Source: CAYUPI01 sp964446585
Lineage (GTDB): Bacteria; Verrucomicrobiota; Verrucomicrobiia; Limisphaerales; UBA8199
Assembly: GCA_964446585.1 (NCBI GenBank)
Contig: CAYUPI010000093.1
Location: forward strand, 1-16,039
Length of the DNA: 16,039 nucleotides
Reading direction: 5' to 3'
Part shown: positions 1 through 6,931 of the stretch, in pieces
Position numbering within the stretch: position 1 is the stretch's first letter
Layout of the letters: every line of letters starts with the position of its first letter
Notes under the pieces: model-generated
Told to the model about the DNA's origin: nothing
What the model saw: only the letters and a program-made list of their open reading frames with translations
The model's database searches: none
Made by a program: the position numbers and the translations under genes

Positions 1-262
1 GCACGGGCAAGTCGTATTTGGCATAACCTTCGAGCAGTTCATTGACATAGGCGGCCGTGTTGACGTCGTCTTCCCATAACCAGCACTCCAGCGCCCAGGG
101 CGGCGACAGGGGCACCGGACCATTGCGGGACTGGTTGTTTGAAGCGCCCCAAACCGGGAGCGTATGGATCAGACTGATAAGGACGGACAGAAGCAGCGAA
201 AATAACATACTCGCCACGCCGAAATATCGGCTTGGCTTCCGCCTTGCAGGCGCAGTTGTCAT
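1..262 (-). CDS. Secreted protein, probable TIM-barrel glycosidase (GH31-like), 5' part only
   Basis: The first 87 codons of a gene that starts at ATG 262 and runs off the left edge of the window. Residues 1-40 form a signal peptide: a basic start (RRKPSR), a long hydrophobic core at about 17-37, and a likely cleavage after VWGA. The mature start contains PPWALECWLWEDD followed by NTAAYVNELLEGYAKYDLPV. This resembles the opening strand and first helix of the catalytic barrel in glycoside hydrolase family 31, where a 'W...E' strand is followed by a helix ending in 'y...diPv'. That family call rests on pattern only. The other ATG nearby, at 267, hits a stop after one codon, so 262 is the start. 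The upstream GAGA is at best a weak ribosome binding site. It lies 158 bases downstream of the DUF1501 gene on the same strand and may have its own promoter. Confidence 0.6.
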   Translation of the reverse strand, partial: MTTAPARRKPSRYFGVASMLFSLLLSVLISLIHTLPVWGASNNQSRNGPVPLSPPWALECWLWEDDVNTAAYVNELLEGYAKYDLPV

Positions 263-265
263 GGC

Positions 266-349
266 ATGATTCTCGAATTGGTCAGAAGCCTGGTCAAGGC
301 ACTTCCCGAGATGGTCAGGTATTTGGACGAACAAGACCTCGGCGTGTAA
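266..349 (+). CDS. Possible 27-codon small ORF between the two leftmost genes
   Basis: A short open frame, ATG to TAA, encodes a hydrophobic and charged peptide that begins MILELVRSLVKALPEMV and ends DEQDLGV. It would form an amphipathic helix. It lies antisense to the leader of the minus-strand secreted glycosidase-like gene. No ribosome binding site is visible. It could be a chance frame or the fossil 3' end of a lost plus-strand gene. I do not recognise it. Confidence 0.15.
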   Translation: MILELVRSLVKALPEMVRYLDEQDLGV

Positions 350-420
350 TCGATTGAACTGGCCCTGTCGGTAAGCCACGGAAGTAATACGGCCTTTGCG
401 CGGAGGCGCGCGGCAAGACG

Positions 421-1854
421 CTAGCTCTGTCGCTCCAATTCCGGAATCGGCTCGCCGCGGGGAAGAATCAAGTTGGGCCGCCCGGAAAAATCGGGAATGG
501 TGATGTGCCCGGCGTCAATGCCGAGGTGGCGGTAAATCGTCGCCAGAAAATCGCCGGGCGTGCACATCCTTGATACGACTTCTTCACCATGCTTGTCCGT
601 AGCGCCAATCACGCCGCCTGTCTTGATACCGCCGCCGGCCCAAAGATTGGAAAAGGCGCGCGGCCAGTGGTCGCGTCCCGGCTGGACCGTTCCCGCTGCT
701 GCGCTGGCCACGCCGCCGCCGCTGCTGGCCACTCGCTCGATGCGCGGTGTGCGTCCAAATTCACCCGTGACGACCACCAGCACCCGTTTGTCCAGACCGC
801 GATCGTAAATGTCTTCAATCAAAGCCGAGACCGCCTGGTCAAAATAGGGCGAGCGGAATTTGAGCGCGTCGAAAACGTTGTGATTGACGGCGTGATCGTC
901 CCAATTTGCGACGCGGCCGCACAATGGACCATCAAAAGTCGTGGTGATGATTTCCACACCGGCTTCGACCAGTCGGCGGGCCATCAAGCATTGCTGACCC
1001 CATTGGTTGCGGCCATAGAGGTCACGAATGCGGTCCGGCTCGCGGCTCAAATCGAAAGCGTCGCGGGCAGCCGGGCTGGTCAAAAGGCTCAACGCCTGTG
1101 CCTCAAAATCGTCGATGGCCCGCATGGTTCCCGACTGATCGACGGCCCGATCCAGACGGTCGAGGCTTTGCTTCAGGCGGACCCGGTCGCTCAATCGCTC
1201 GCTTTGGGCCTGGTCTTTGAAACCGATGTTCGGGACTGCAAAGTGTGGGTCGTTCGGATCGCCGTTCACGGTGAAAGGCCCGTAGGATGGACCGACGTAG
1301 GCCGAACCAGCGATGGTGAAGTTGTCATATCTCGTGACCGGATTCACGCCGACGTAGTTCGGCAGTGGCCGCGTGCGGTCGGCGCGCAAGAAATTGGCCA
1401 CGGTCATCCAATCGGGGAAAATGGGTTTGTCCTTGTCCATCGGATCGGGATCGCCAGTGAGCATCTGCAACGAGCCAGCCGGATGCCCGCCGCCCGTGTG
1501 CGACATGGAACGGAGCAATGTGAATTTGTCGGCGATCTTCGCGTGGCGTGGCAGCAACTCGGAAATGTGCGTGCCCGGAACACGCGTGGAAATCGGACTG
1601 AAGACGCCACGAAATTCGCCGGGGGCGTCAGGCTTGGGATCGTAGGTTTCCAAATGCGAAGCGCCGCCGCGCAGCCAGACGAGAATCACTGCGGTCCTGG
1701 CTGTCGGCTTCCCAGTCGTCGCCTGCGCCCGCAATTGGAACAGCCCGGGCAACGATAGCGTCGCGAACCCGGACAGGCCAATGCGCAAAAATTCGCGGCG
1801 TTTGATGGGACCCGGACAAATGCTCGGAGCATTTGGTTTTCCGTTCGACGCCAT
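421..1854 (-). CDS. DUF1501 domain protein, Tat-exported
   Basis: A 477-aa protein of the DUF1501 family, which has an alkaline phosphatase/sulfatase-like fold and is abundant in Planctomycetes and Verrucomicrobia. Its biochemical role is not settled. The N-terminus carries a twin-arginine signal (RREFLRIG, residues 19-26) and then a hydrophobic stretch to about residue 44, so export of a folded protein is expected. Family marks in order: a metal-site-like GGASHLETYDPKPDAPGEFRG at 63-83, MLTGDP at 131-136, VVTGEFGRTPRI at 361-372, GRDHWP at 393-398, GGGIKTGGVIGATDKHGEEV at 407-426 and TPGDFLATIYRHLGID at 432-447. The length is normal for the family. In these phyla such genes often sit directly after a DUF1549/DUF1553 cytochrome gene, but here they follow a sigma/membrane-protein pair across a 176-base gap. 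An AGAGG about 19 bases before the ATG is too far away to be a convincing ribosome binding site. The frame also has a long plus-strand shadow that is not a gene. Confidence 0.92.
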   Translation of the reverse strand: MASNGKPNAPSICPGPIKRREFLRIGLSGFATLSLPGLFQLRAQATTGKPTARTAVILVWLRGGASHLETYDPKPDAPGEFRGVFSPISTRVPGTHISELLPRHAKIADKFTLLRSMSHTGGGHPAGSLQMLTGDPDPMDKDKPIFPDWMTVANFLRADRTRPLPNYVGVNPVTRYDNFTIAGSAYVGPSYGPFTVNGDPNDPHFAVPNIGFKDQAQSERLSDRVRLKQSLDRLDRAVDQSGTMRAIDDFEAQALSLLTSPAARDAFDLSREPDRIRDLYGRNQWGQQCLMARRLVEAGVEIITTTFDGPLCGRVANWDDHAVNHNVFDALKFRSPYFDQAVSALIEDIYDRGLDKRVLVVVTGEFGRTPRIERVASSGGGVASAAAGTVQPGRDHWPRAFSNLWAGGGIKTGGVIGATDKHGEEVVSRMCTPGDFLATIYRHLGIDAGHITIPDFSGRPNLILPRGEPIPELERQS

Positions 1855-2030
1855 GACTATTCGACTGAATTTACCTCTGAAATCTATAACCTGCTTGAGA
1901 CAATATCGCGAGAGTTATTTCCTGTTTCCGCTGCCACCAGTTTGAATTGTCACAGCGCGAGAACATTTTCAGGGACGACGAAGACCGGGTTAAGTTCTTG
2001 TCCACATTGGGCGAGGCTTTCCAGTTGGAC

Positions 2031-2507
2031 TTACCTTTCCAATTTGCTGAGTACTGAGCGCTCGACCACGTGAATCCGCGCCAGCTTTCCCGAATTATCC
2101 ATCACTAACACCAAGGGCAAACCGCGGGCAGCTTCGAGGAGGTCTTTTTGCTCCTGGCTGGCACCAGAAGGAGCTGGTAAAGGCTGGGATATGGATTCCT
2201 CCATCGTCTGCACTTTCACGAACTCAGCCGGGCGCGTCGCCTTCGGGGCGGACTTCGGGGAGGACGGTTGGTGGACGAATATAGGCGGCGATCCAGCCTT
2301 ACTCCGACCACGCCAAAGCAAAGGCAGGGTTTGCCAACAGCACACGCCAACCATAGCGATGGCCAACCCCCGAATTAACCGGTGGTGATGTCGAGCCCGC
2401 CGGGCGCTAAACCGCCGGGCTTCGCTTGCCGCCAAGGCGGGCAATTCTGACGCTTCGTCAGTGAGGCTTTTCAGGAATGGATCGGGAGTGTCAGGCGGTG
2501 GATTCAT
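2031..2507 (-). CDS. Single-pass membrane protein, putative anti-sigma factor
   Basis: A 158-aa protein with no family I can name. About 45 N-terminal residues are rich in basic amino acids and histidine (RRFSARRARHHHRLIR, 31-46). One membrane segment follows (about 46-65, GLAIAMVGVCCWQTLPLLW), then a proline-rich linker and a small C-terminal part (about 115-158, containing LPLVLVMDNSGKLARIHVV) that would lie outside the cytoplasm. Its start codon overlaps the stop of the sigma factor gene as ATGA, so the two are almost certainly translationally coupled. This arrangement and topology suggest it holds the sigma factor at the membrane. I see no HxxxCxxC zinc motif of the common ZAS anti-sigma type. 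The function is inferred from context; the gene itself is secure. Confidence 0.75.
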   Translation of the reverse strand: MNPPPDTPDPFLKSLTDEASELPALAASEARRFSARRARHHHRLIRGLAIAMVGVCCWQTLPLLWRGRSKAGSPPIFVHQPSSPKSAPKATRPAEFVKVQTMEESISQPLPAPSGASQEQKDLLEAARGLPLVLVMDNSGKLARIHVVERSVLSKLER

Positions 2508-3076
2508 TGAATGCGTAGGATGATTTCGCGCAGTCTTTGACGTAGCCGCGCGAGGCGGTGCTCAATCGTTTTTGGCGTCGTGCCGAGCTCAGCAGCGAGT
2601 TCCGAGGTGGACCAACCATCGCAGTATTTGCGACGGAGCAACGACGCATCGTCAACGGGCAATTTTGCCAATGCCTCTTCGGCCACGGCTGAGGCTTGCC
2701 TGGTAGAGGGGTGCCACGCGGTCTCATCTCCCGAATGCAACGTACGCCAGTGGGCGAATTTCTCCAGGAGGACCATGCGGCGTTTAACGTGACGCCCATG
2801 GTCCATCGCCGCGCACCGGACCACGCAGCAAAGCCATCTCCAGAAGTCCGCTTCCTCGGCGAAGGCTTTGGCATGCCGGGCAATGCGCAAGTATGCCTGC
2901 TGGACGACTTCGCTCGCAGCCGACGGATTGCCAGAACAATGGGCGGCATAACGCAGCAGCGCCAGGTAGTATCGTTCGTGGAACCAAATCCAAGCCTGAT
3001 CATCGCCGTCGGCCAAGCGGCGTGTCCAGTGTGGCAGCTTACGCTCGACGCATCGCTCATTGATCCCGCTTTCCAT
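2504..3076 (-). CDS. ECF-type RNA polymerase sigma factor
   Basis: A 190-aa sigma factor of the extracytoplasmic-function class. Region 2 spans about residues 20-100: ADGDDQAWIWFHERYYLALLR, then a helix with VVQQAYLRIARH and FWRWLCCVVRCAAMDHGRH, matching the core-binding and -10-recognition helices. Region 4 spans about 133-188: EEALAKLPVDDASLLRRKY, then WSTSELAAELGTTPKTIEHR as the helix-turn-helix. The open frame extends upstream to 3208, but that part overlaps the end of the preceding gene and reads like non-coding sequence. I therefore chose ATG 3076, which leaves a 34-base gap. No Shine-Dalgarno sequence is evident at this start. It overlaps the downstream membrane protein by ATGA. A role in signalling from the cell surface is inferred from the neighbours. 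Confidence 0.85.
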   Translation of the reverse strand: MESGINERCVERKLPHWTRRLADGDDQAWIWFHERYYLALLRYAAHCSGNPSAASEVVQQAYLRIARHAKAFAEEADFWRWLCCVVRCAAMDHGRHVKRRMVLLEKFAHWRTLHSGDETAWHPSTRQASAVAEEALAKLPVDDASLLRRKYCDGWSTSELAAELGTTPKTIEHRLARLRQRLREIILRIQ

Positions 3077-3110
3077 TTCGGCAAGGAAATGCCAGGAGGC
3101 ATATGTGCGG

Positions 3111-3887
3111 TTATTTTTCACCTGCGAGCCGCTTCGCCGATTGGACGAAAGCCTGCTCTGAAGCCTGGACGAAGCTCTCGATTCCCGCAACCCCATCCTC
3201 AGTCCCAATCAGAACGACCACCTTTTGGTCGGCGAGCGGAGTAATTCGAGTTGGTAGATCCAGGTTTTTCGGGGGTCGGCTTCGCGTGACTTCACTGGAT
3301 TTTTCGGCGTATTCACGCCTCTCCACGTCGATTGTTTCTGCAGCCTTCACCAAGAGTTGGATCGTCTCTTTTCCGGTGAAGAGATAGGGAGCAGCGACCG
3401 CACGAATCCTGACGGTTGACGCTGCGTCAGCCGTCGGTGTGCCGATCCGCCATAAGTTTCCCGCCAAGACGGGTTTGGGCACGATGAACGCGAACTGGTC
3501 AACGACTTCCACAGTGAGAGCGCCTTGACTGAGGAAGGCGATGGACCGCGCCATCTCGGTCAAATTCACATTGAGAATCTCGAAAGGTGGCAACCCCACG
3601 TTCTCAGCCGATTTGGTCATCACGAAGTTGTCGTTCGTGAAAGCCTCCTTCCAGACTTGCTGCAGGCGGAGCATGGGGCCACCGTCGAACTTCATGCTGT
3701 AAAAAGTCCCGCCATTCGACATTTTCTCCATCCGGGCATTGGCGGGCTTGTCTTTCGTTGACGACGTTGGCTGATCTGCCGTCTGAGCGAGGAGCGTGGG
3801 GGCGAGGGCTAGCGTGGCGAGTATGGCCGCGGCCGCCAAGCTCAGCGATCGGACGCGATCACACCGGACATAAGTGGCATTCTTCAT
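3111..3887 (-). CDS. Exported protein of unknown function, possible STN-like domain
   Basis: A 258-aa secreted protein. Residues 1-34 are a clear signal peptide: basic RCDRVR, then a hydrophobic Ala/Leu core ending in LLAQ. The open frame begins 17 codons earlier (3938), but ATG 3887 gives a proper signal peptide and is preferred. A threonine/serine/lysine-rich linker follows at 36-55. Residues 99-138, PPFEILNVNLTEMARSIAFL and then TVEVVDQFAFIV, have the beta-alpha-beta look of the short N-terminal domain of secretins and TonB-dependent transducers; this is pattern-based inference. The C-terminal part has VVVLIGTEDGVAGIESFVQ and ends in charged helices. It lies 34 bases upstream of the sigma factor gene on the same strand. 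It is therefore probably the first gene of a three-gene unit, and could be the periplasmic input of that system. Confidence 0.7.
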   Translation of the reverse strand: MKNATYVRCDRVRSLSLAAAAILATLALAPTLLAQTADQPTSSTKDKPANARMEKMSNGGTFYSMKFDGGPMLRLQQVWKEAFTNDNFVMTKSAENVGLPPFEILNVNLTEMARSIAFLSQGALTVEVVDQFAFIVPKPVLAGNLWRIGTPTADAASTVRIRAVAAPYLFTGKETIQLLVKAAETIDVERREYAEKSSEVTRSRPPKNLDLPTRITPLADQKVVVLIGTEDGVAGIESFVQASEQAFVQSAKRLAGEK

Positions 3888-4100
3888 AGCGTTGATTTCG
3901 GTGATGCAACAAGGTTTAAGTTTTTTGCTGATAGGCAACGGGCACTTGCCTCCACCCTGGAAACGCCCGCCGCGGCAGTCATCCCCCAGAAAAGTTGAAG
4001 ACTTGAGGTGAGCCAGGGGTTCGGAACGAGGGACATCGCAAACCTGGCGAACCTGGTTGCACCTTCTGCCTCATGACCCACCCTGTCCGGCGGCTCTCTG

Positions 4101-4128
4101 TTGCCTCATGCAAAAATTTCTGTATTAC
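4101..4128 (+). promoter_or_regulatory. Candidate sigma-70-like promoter
   Basis: TTGCCT (4101-4106) and TATTAC (4123-4128) are separated by 16 bases. Each matches four of six consensus positions. It lies about 67 bases before the chosen start of the 612-aa secreted protein. This is a weak match in a region where a promoter is expected; no experiment supports it. Confidence 0.3.
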
Positions 4129-4140
4129 TTCTTTTTTGTG

Positions 4141-4194
4141 AACCTGAAAGGAATTCGTGAAAGTTCGTGTAAAACTCTTTCTCTGCGTCCCTCT
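4141..4194 (+). repeat. Degenerate TTCGTG-type repeat leader
   Basis: The leader just before the 612-aa gene holds two tandem copies of a ten-base unit beginning TTCGTG (TTCGTGAAAG, TTCGTGTAAA at about 4153-4172), followed by TTTCTCTGCGTCCCTCT. It resembles the 'attcgtg' and 'ctgcgtcc' minisatellite-like sequence that I recall from Verrucomicrobia intergenic regions. This part has no coding look, which supports starting the gene at 4195. Confidence 0.35.
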
Positions 4195-6033
4195 ATGAAA
4201 ACGACCCCCTTTTCTCCGATTTTATTATCGATGTTGATTTGTGGACTTGCCGGAGCACCGGAAGCAAAAGTTCTTTTTTCGGGCGAAAAGAAGCAGAACA
4301 ATCTCGTTTCGGAACTGCTTGAAGCCGCTTCCATTTCGAAGACCCGCAGCCCACTCACTTTTACGCGTTCGAGCGATGGCTGGATTTTCATTTCTGCAAA
4401 CTATAAAGGCCGGGGGACCGTCCGCATCATTCTGGACAAGGCAAATGAGCCGGTGATTGTCCATGACGCTGATGGAGGCATGGTCGGTGAAGGGATGCGC
4501 CATGTGACCAAAGGCAAGCACACGCTTCACGTGGAATGCGCGGGAAGCATTCGCGTCGAGAAACTGGTGGTGAAGGCAATCCCCGAACTCATGCACTGCG
4601 GTTTGGGCTTCAATTCCTCGATCAAATCGTATCCGACTTACGATATGGAGTTTCTCAAAAAGGACATTCTGCCGAACGTCAACATCCTGCTTGTGCCCCA
4701 TAATATACAGCTTCCTCAGCCGGTGATTGATGATTGGCATCGGCAGGGGAAATGGTTAGTCGCGGAGGTCGGGAAAAACGCTGCGGGTAAAACTGCCGAT
4801 GAGAATTTCGAGTTCTACGCCAACTTCTTCAATACGGCCCGGTTTTTGGACGGGCTGATCATCAACGAATTCGGGATGAACAGGAAGTCGGGAACATCAA
4901 GCCCCGAACGCCAAAACCGCGCTGCCCAGCGGCACCAGCCTTACGAAGAGGCATTCAAAAAACTGCGTGCCGACGAACGTTACAAGGACAAGCAGATGTA
5001 CATCTATTTTGGCGGCAGCGGAAATGTCGTGAATTACGACGACACGGGCACCAACTTCGTGCGAACCCTGGTGGACCTCAAGTATCCCATCGCGCTTGAG
5101 CGCTACCTCTTCGAGCGCTCGAGTGAGGAGAAGTCCAAAGTAGCGCTCCAGGCCTTCATCGACGGCATCGCGGACTGGGAAGCAAAAGAGCCGGGTGTCA
5201 AAAAGCAGATGGTCATCGCGTTCGGGCTTTTCTCCATGCCGCCGGGCGGCATCAACAAATGTCCGGGGGTCGATTACCACGTCTGGATGGACCAGCAAAT
5301 GAATGTGGTGGCCAGTCATCCGGTGCTGTCGGAGCTGCGCGGCCTGAACTGGTGGACGTCAACACTCGCCGACGAGGAGACGGTGCGCTGGGTTGGAAAA
5401 CTATACCGGCATTATGCCATTGAAGGCCGTACCAACCTGTTAACCAGGCCCGACCCGCTTTCCCTCCCGCACATTCAGAATGCTGATTTCGAGAAAGGGA
5501 CCGAGGGGTGGACACTAAAATCTGCAGAAAACGGAAGCATCGAAGCCAAAAGTTTTCCGCGATACGGGAGAATCGAGGGCCGCTATATGGGACTCGGCCG
5601 GCCCGCTGATCCCGAGCATGTCGGCGACACGTTACTATGGATGAAACGAAGTGACAAGGGACCCAACACATTCTCCCAGACCATCAAGAACCTTCAGCCC
5701 GGAAGGCTTTATTCGATGAAAATGTTCTCCTGTGATTACAATGATTTGACGAATCAAAAAGCAAAGAAAGTGGAAGAAGCCAACAAGTTTGTCGGCACGG
5801 TCGAAATTGAAGGTGTCGATGTGGATGGGAAAAGGTCATTTACCGAAATGTATCCCTCCGGCCCGGAGCCCAAGATACCTGTCTGGATAACGTATCATTG
5901 GAAAGTATTCAGGGCGCGGGGCACAACTGCGCGATTGACGGTCTCAGATTGGTCGAAAGAGAATGAACAGGGTAACTCGGTTGGCTTGGAACAAACGTTC
6001 AACTTTTTAGAAATTCAACCCTATCGTGAGTGA
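4195..6033 (+). CDS. Secreted protein, probable glycosidase-like core with carbohydrate-binding-like C-terminus
   Basis: A 612-aa exported protein whose family I cannot name. The open frame starts at 4057, but the first 46 codons read as non-coding. ATG 4195 begins a good signal peptide (KTTPFSPILLSMLICGLAGAP). The cysteine in it lacks a small residue before it, so a lipoprotein is unlikely. Residues of about 40-130 look like a beta-rich domain. About 140-420 alternate strand and helix as in a TIM barrel, with LLVPHNIQLPQPVIDDWHRQ, GKWLVAEVGKN, DGLIINEFGMN (the E is a candidate catalytic acid), YIYFGGSGN and MVIAFGLFSMPPGG. After LPHIQNADFEKGTEGWTL the last 180 or so residues look like a jelly-roll carbohydrate-binding module. 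The next gene starts 118 bases downstream. The role is inferred: an extracellular carbohydrate-active or binding protein. Confidence 0.75.
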   Translation: MKTTPFSPILLSMLICGLAGAPEAKVLFSGEKKQNNLVSELLEAASISKTRSPLTFTRSSDGWIFISANYKGRGTVRIILDKANEPVIVHDADGGMVGEGMRHVTKGKHTLHVECAGSIRVEKLVVKAIPELMHCGLGFNSSIKSYPTYDMEFLKKDILPNVNILLVPHNIQLPQPVIDDWHRQGKWLVAEVGKNAAGKTADENFEFYANFFNTARFLDGLIINEFGMNRKSGTSSPERQNRAAQRHQPYEEAFKKLRADERYKDKQMYIYFGGSGNVVNYDDTGTNFVRTLVDLKYPIALERYLFERSSEEKSKVALQAFIDGIADWEAKEPGVKKQMVIAFGLFSMPPGGINKCPGVDYHVWMDQQMNVVASHPVLSELRGLNWWTSTLADEETVRWVGKLYRHYAIEGRTNLLTRPDPLSLPHIQNADFEKGTEGWTLKSAENGSIEAKSFPRYGRIEGRYMGLGRPADPEHVGDTLLWMKRSDKGPNTFSQTIKNLQPGRLYSMKMFSCDYNDLTNQKAKKVEEANKFVGTVEIEGVDVDGKRSFTEMYPSGPEPKIPVWITYHWKVFRARGTTARLTVSDWSKENEQGNSVGLEQTFNFLEIQPYRE

Positions 6034-6151
6034 GGAACAACCGGGACGGCTGGTGGTTACATTTCTGAATGCTAATATCACTTGTGAGCCAGGCCAGGCC
6101 GGCATTGCCTTGTTGACGCGCCCGCCTCGAACTGCGAGTTTTAGTCGGCAT

Positions 6152-6466
6152 ATGCCGGAAGCAGTCGCAACATCTCACATCTGGCTCGATTCAGAGGGCC
6201 GCGCCTGGATAGACAAAACCAATGTCAAAGTGATCGAGGTTGTCCTTGATCACCTGGCTTATGGCTGGAGCCCGGAGGAAATGCATTATCAGCATCCCCA
6301 TCTTTCTCTGGCGCAGATTCATGCCGCGCTGGCGTACTATTTCGATCGTCAAGCTGAATTCGACGCGCAGGTGGAAGCAGGATTGCGACGGGCAGAGAGA
6401 ATGGCAGGGGAGTCAAAGGATTCACCACTCCGGCAGCGTCTTCGGCGGCTCGGCAAGTTGCCGTGA
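6152..6466 (+). CDS. DUF433 protein, putative antitoxin
   Basis: A 104-aa protein of the DUF433 type, small DNA-binding-like proteins often paired with PIN-like toxins. The core is HIWLDSEGRAWIDKTNVKVI (9-28), then VVLDHLAYGWSPEEMHYQHP (30-49) and LSLAQIHAALAYYFDRQ (51-67). This is the typical order of strand, 'G.t.v', and two helices ending in a 'h.al.yy' segment. An arginine-rich tail follows (LRQRLRRLGK). The frame is open from 6026, overlapping the previous gene, but family length and the position of the first conserved residues favour ATG 6152. Its stop overlaps the next start as GTGA. It probably neutralises the DUF5615 partner and represses the pair; that role is known only for related pairs. 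Confidence 0.75.
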   Translation: MPEAVATSHIWLDSEGRAWIDKTNVKVIEVVLDHLAYGWSPEEMHYQHPHLSLAQIHAALAYYFDRQAEFDAQVEAGLRRAERMAGESKDSPLRQRLRRLGKLP

Positions 6467-6813
6467 GCGTTTCGCTCTACATGGACGTTCATGTTCCCGC
6501 TCCAATTACGCGCGCTCTCATTCGTCGTGGCGTAGATGTGAAGACCTCGCAGGAAGACGACACAGCAGAGTTGGAAGACGCTGAGCTTCTCGACCGAGCA
6601 ACTGCACTTAGCCGAGCTTTGTTCTCCAGGGACGAGGATCTGCTGGCCGAAGCGACCGCCCGGCAGCGCGCTGGAAAGTTCTTTGCCGGTGTCATTTATG
6701 CACACCAACTGCGAGTGACAATCGGCCAATGCATCAACGATTTGGAGATCATCGCCAAAGCTGGCAATCTGGAAGATCTGCACAATCGCGTGGAGCACTT
6801 GCCGCTGCGTTGA
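6463..6813 (+). CDS. DUF5615 PIN-like protein, putative toxin
   Basis: A 116-aa protein of the PIN-like DUF5615 family. It opens with LYMDVHVPAPITRALIRRGV (5-24), where the early Asp is the usual first acidic residue. It continues with VKTSQEDDTAELEDAELLDR, then ALFSRDEDLLAEA, where RDED carries the second acidic cluster, and FAGVIYAHQLRVTIGQCINDL. The start is GTG at 6463, overlapping the stop of the DUF433 gene by four bases, which implies coupled translation. Such pairs are predicted toxin-antitoxin modules in which the PIN-like member would be a ribonuclease. No activity can be read from the sequence alone. The length is normal for the family. Confidence 0.8.
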   Translation: MSVSLYMDVHVPAPITRALIRRGVDVKTSQEDDTAELEDAELLDRATALSRALFSRDEDLLAEATARQRAGKFFAGVIYAHQLRVTIGQCINDLEIIAKAGNLEDLHNRVEHLPLR

Positions 6814-6931
6814 AACGTTTTACCGTCCAAAGTATTTAACAATTCAGCTCATTGAGTGGTAAAAAAGTACGGGTGTCCCGCCATTAAGCGAGTATCGTGC
6901 TGGTAATCGAATGACAGAAGAAAAGGACCCG

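Larger units (their letters stand above)
3888..4194. other. Divergent intergenic region (307 bases)
   Basis: This stretch separates the minus-strand signalling unit from the plus-strand 612-aa gene and must carry promoters for both. It contains two copies of TGCCTCATG (4067-4075 and 4102-4110), one promoter-like pair (given separately) and a repeat-like leader at 4141-4194. Some frames stay open across parts of it, but none looks like protein. Confidence 0.6.

Noticed and set aside
57..269. A 70-codon plus-strand frame at the left edge
   Set aside because: It is antisense to the secreted glycosidase-like gene, which has a good signal peptide.
398..420. GC-rich inverted repeat after the DUF1501 gene as a terminator
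   Set aside because: The stem is imperfect and no run of T follows on the minus strand.
589..1758. A 389-codon plus-strand open frame
   Set aside because: It is antisense to the DUF1501 gene, which has clear family motifs, and its own text has no recognisable domain.
2491..3102. A 203-codon minus-strand frame overlapping the sigma factor
   Set aside because: It is a shifted reading of the same DNA; the sigma factor frame has conserved regions 2 and 4 and this one does not.
3077..3208. N-terminal extension of the sigma factor
   Set aside because: Most of it overlaps the end of the upstream gene, and its serine/arginine-rich text does not resemble a sigma factor.
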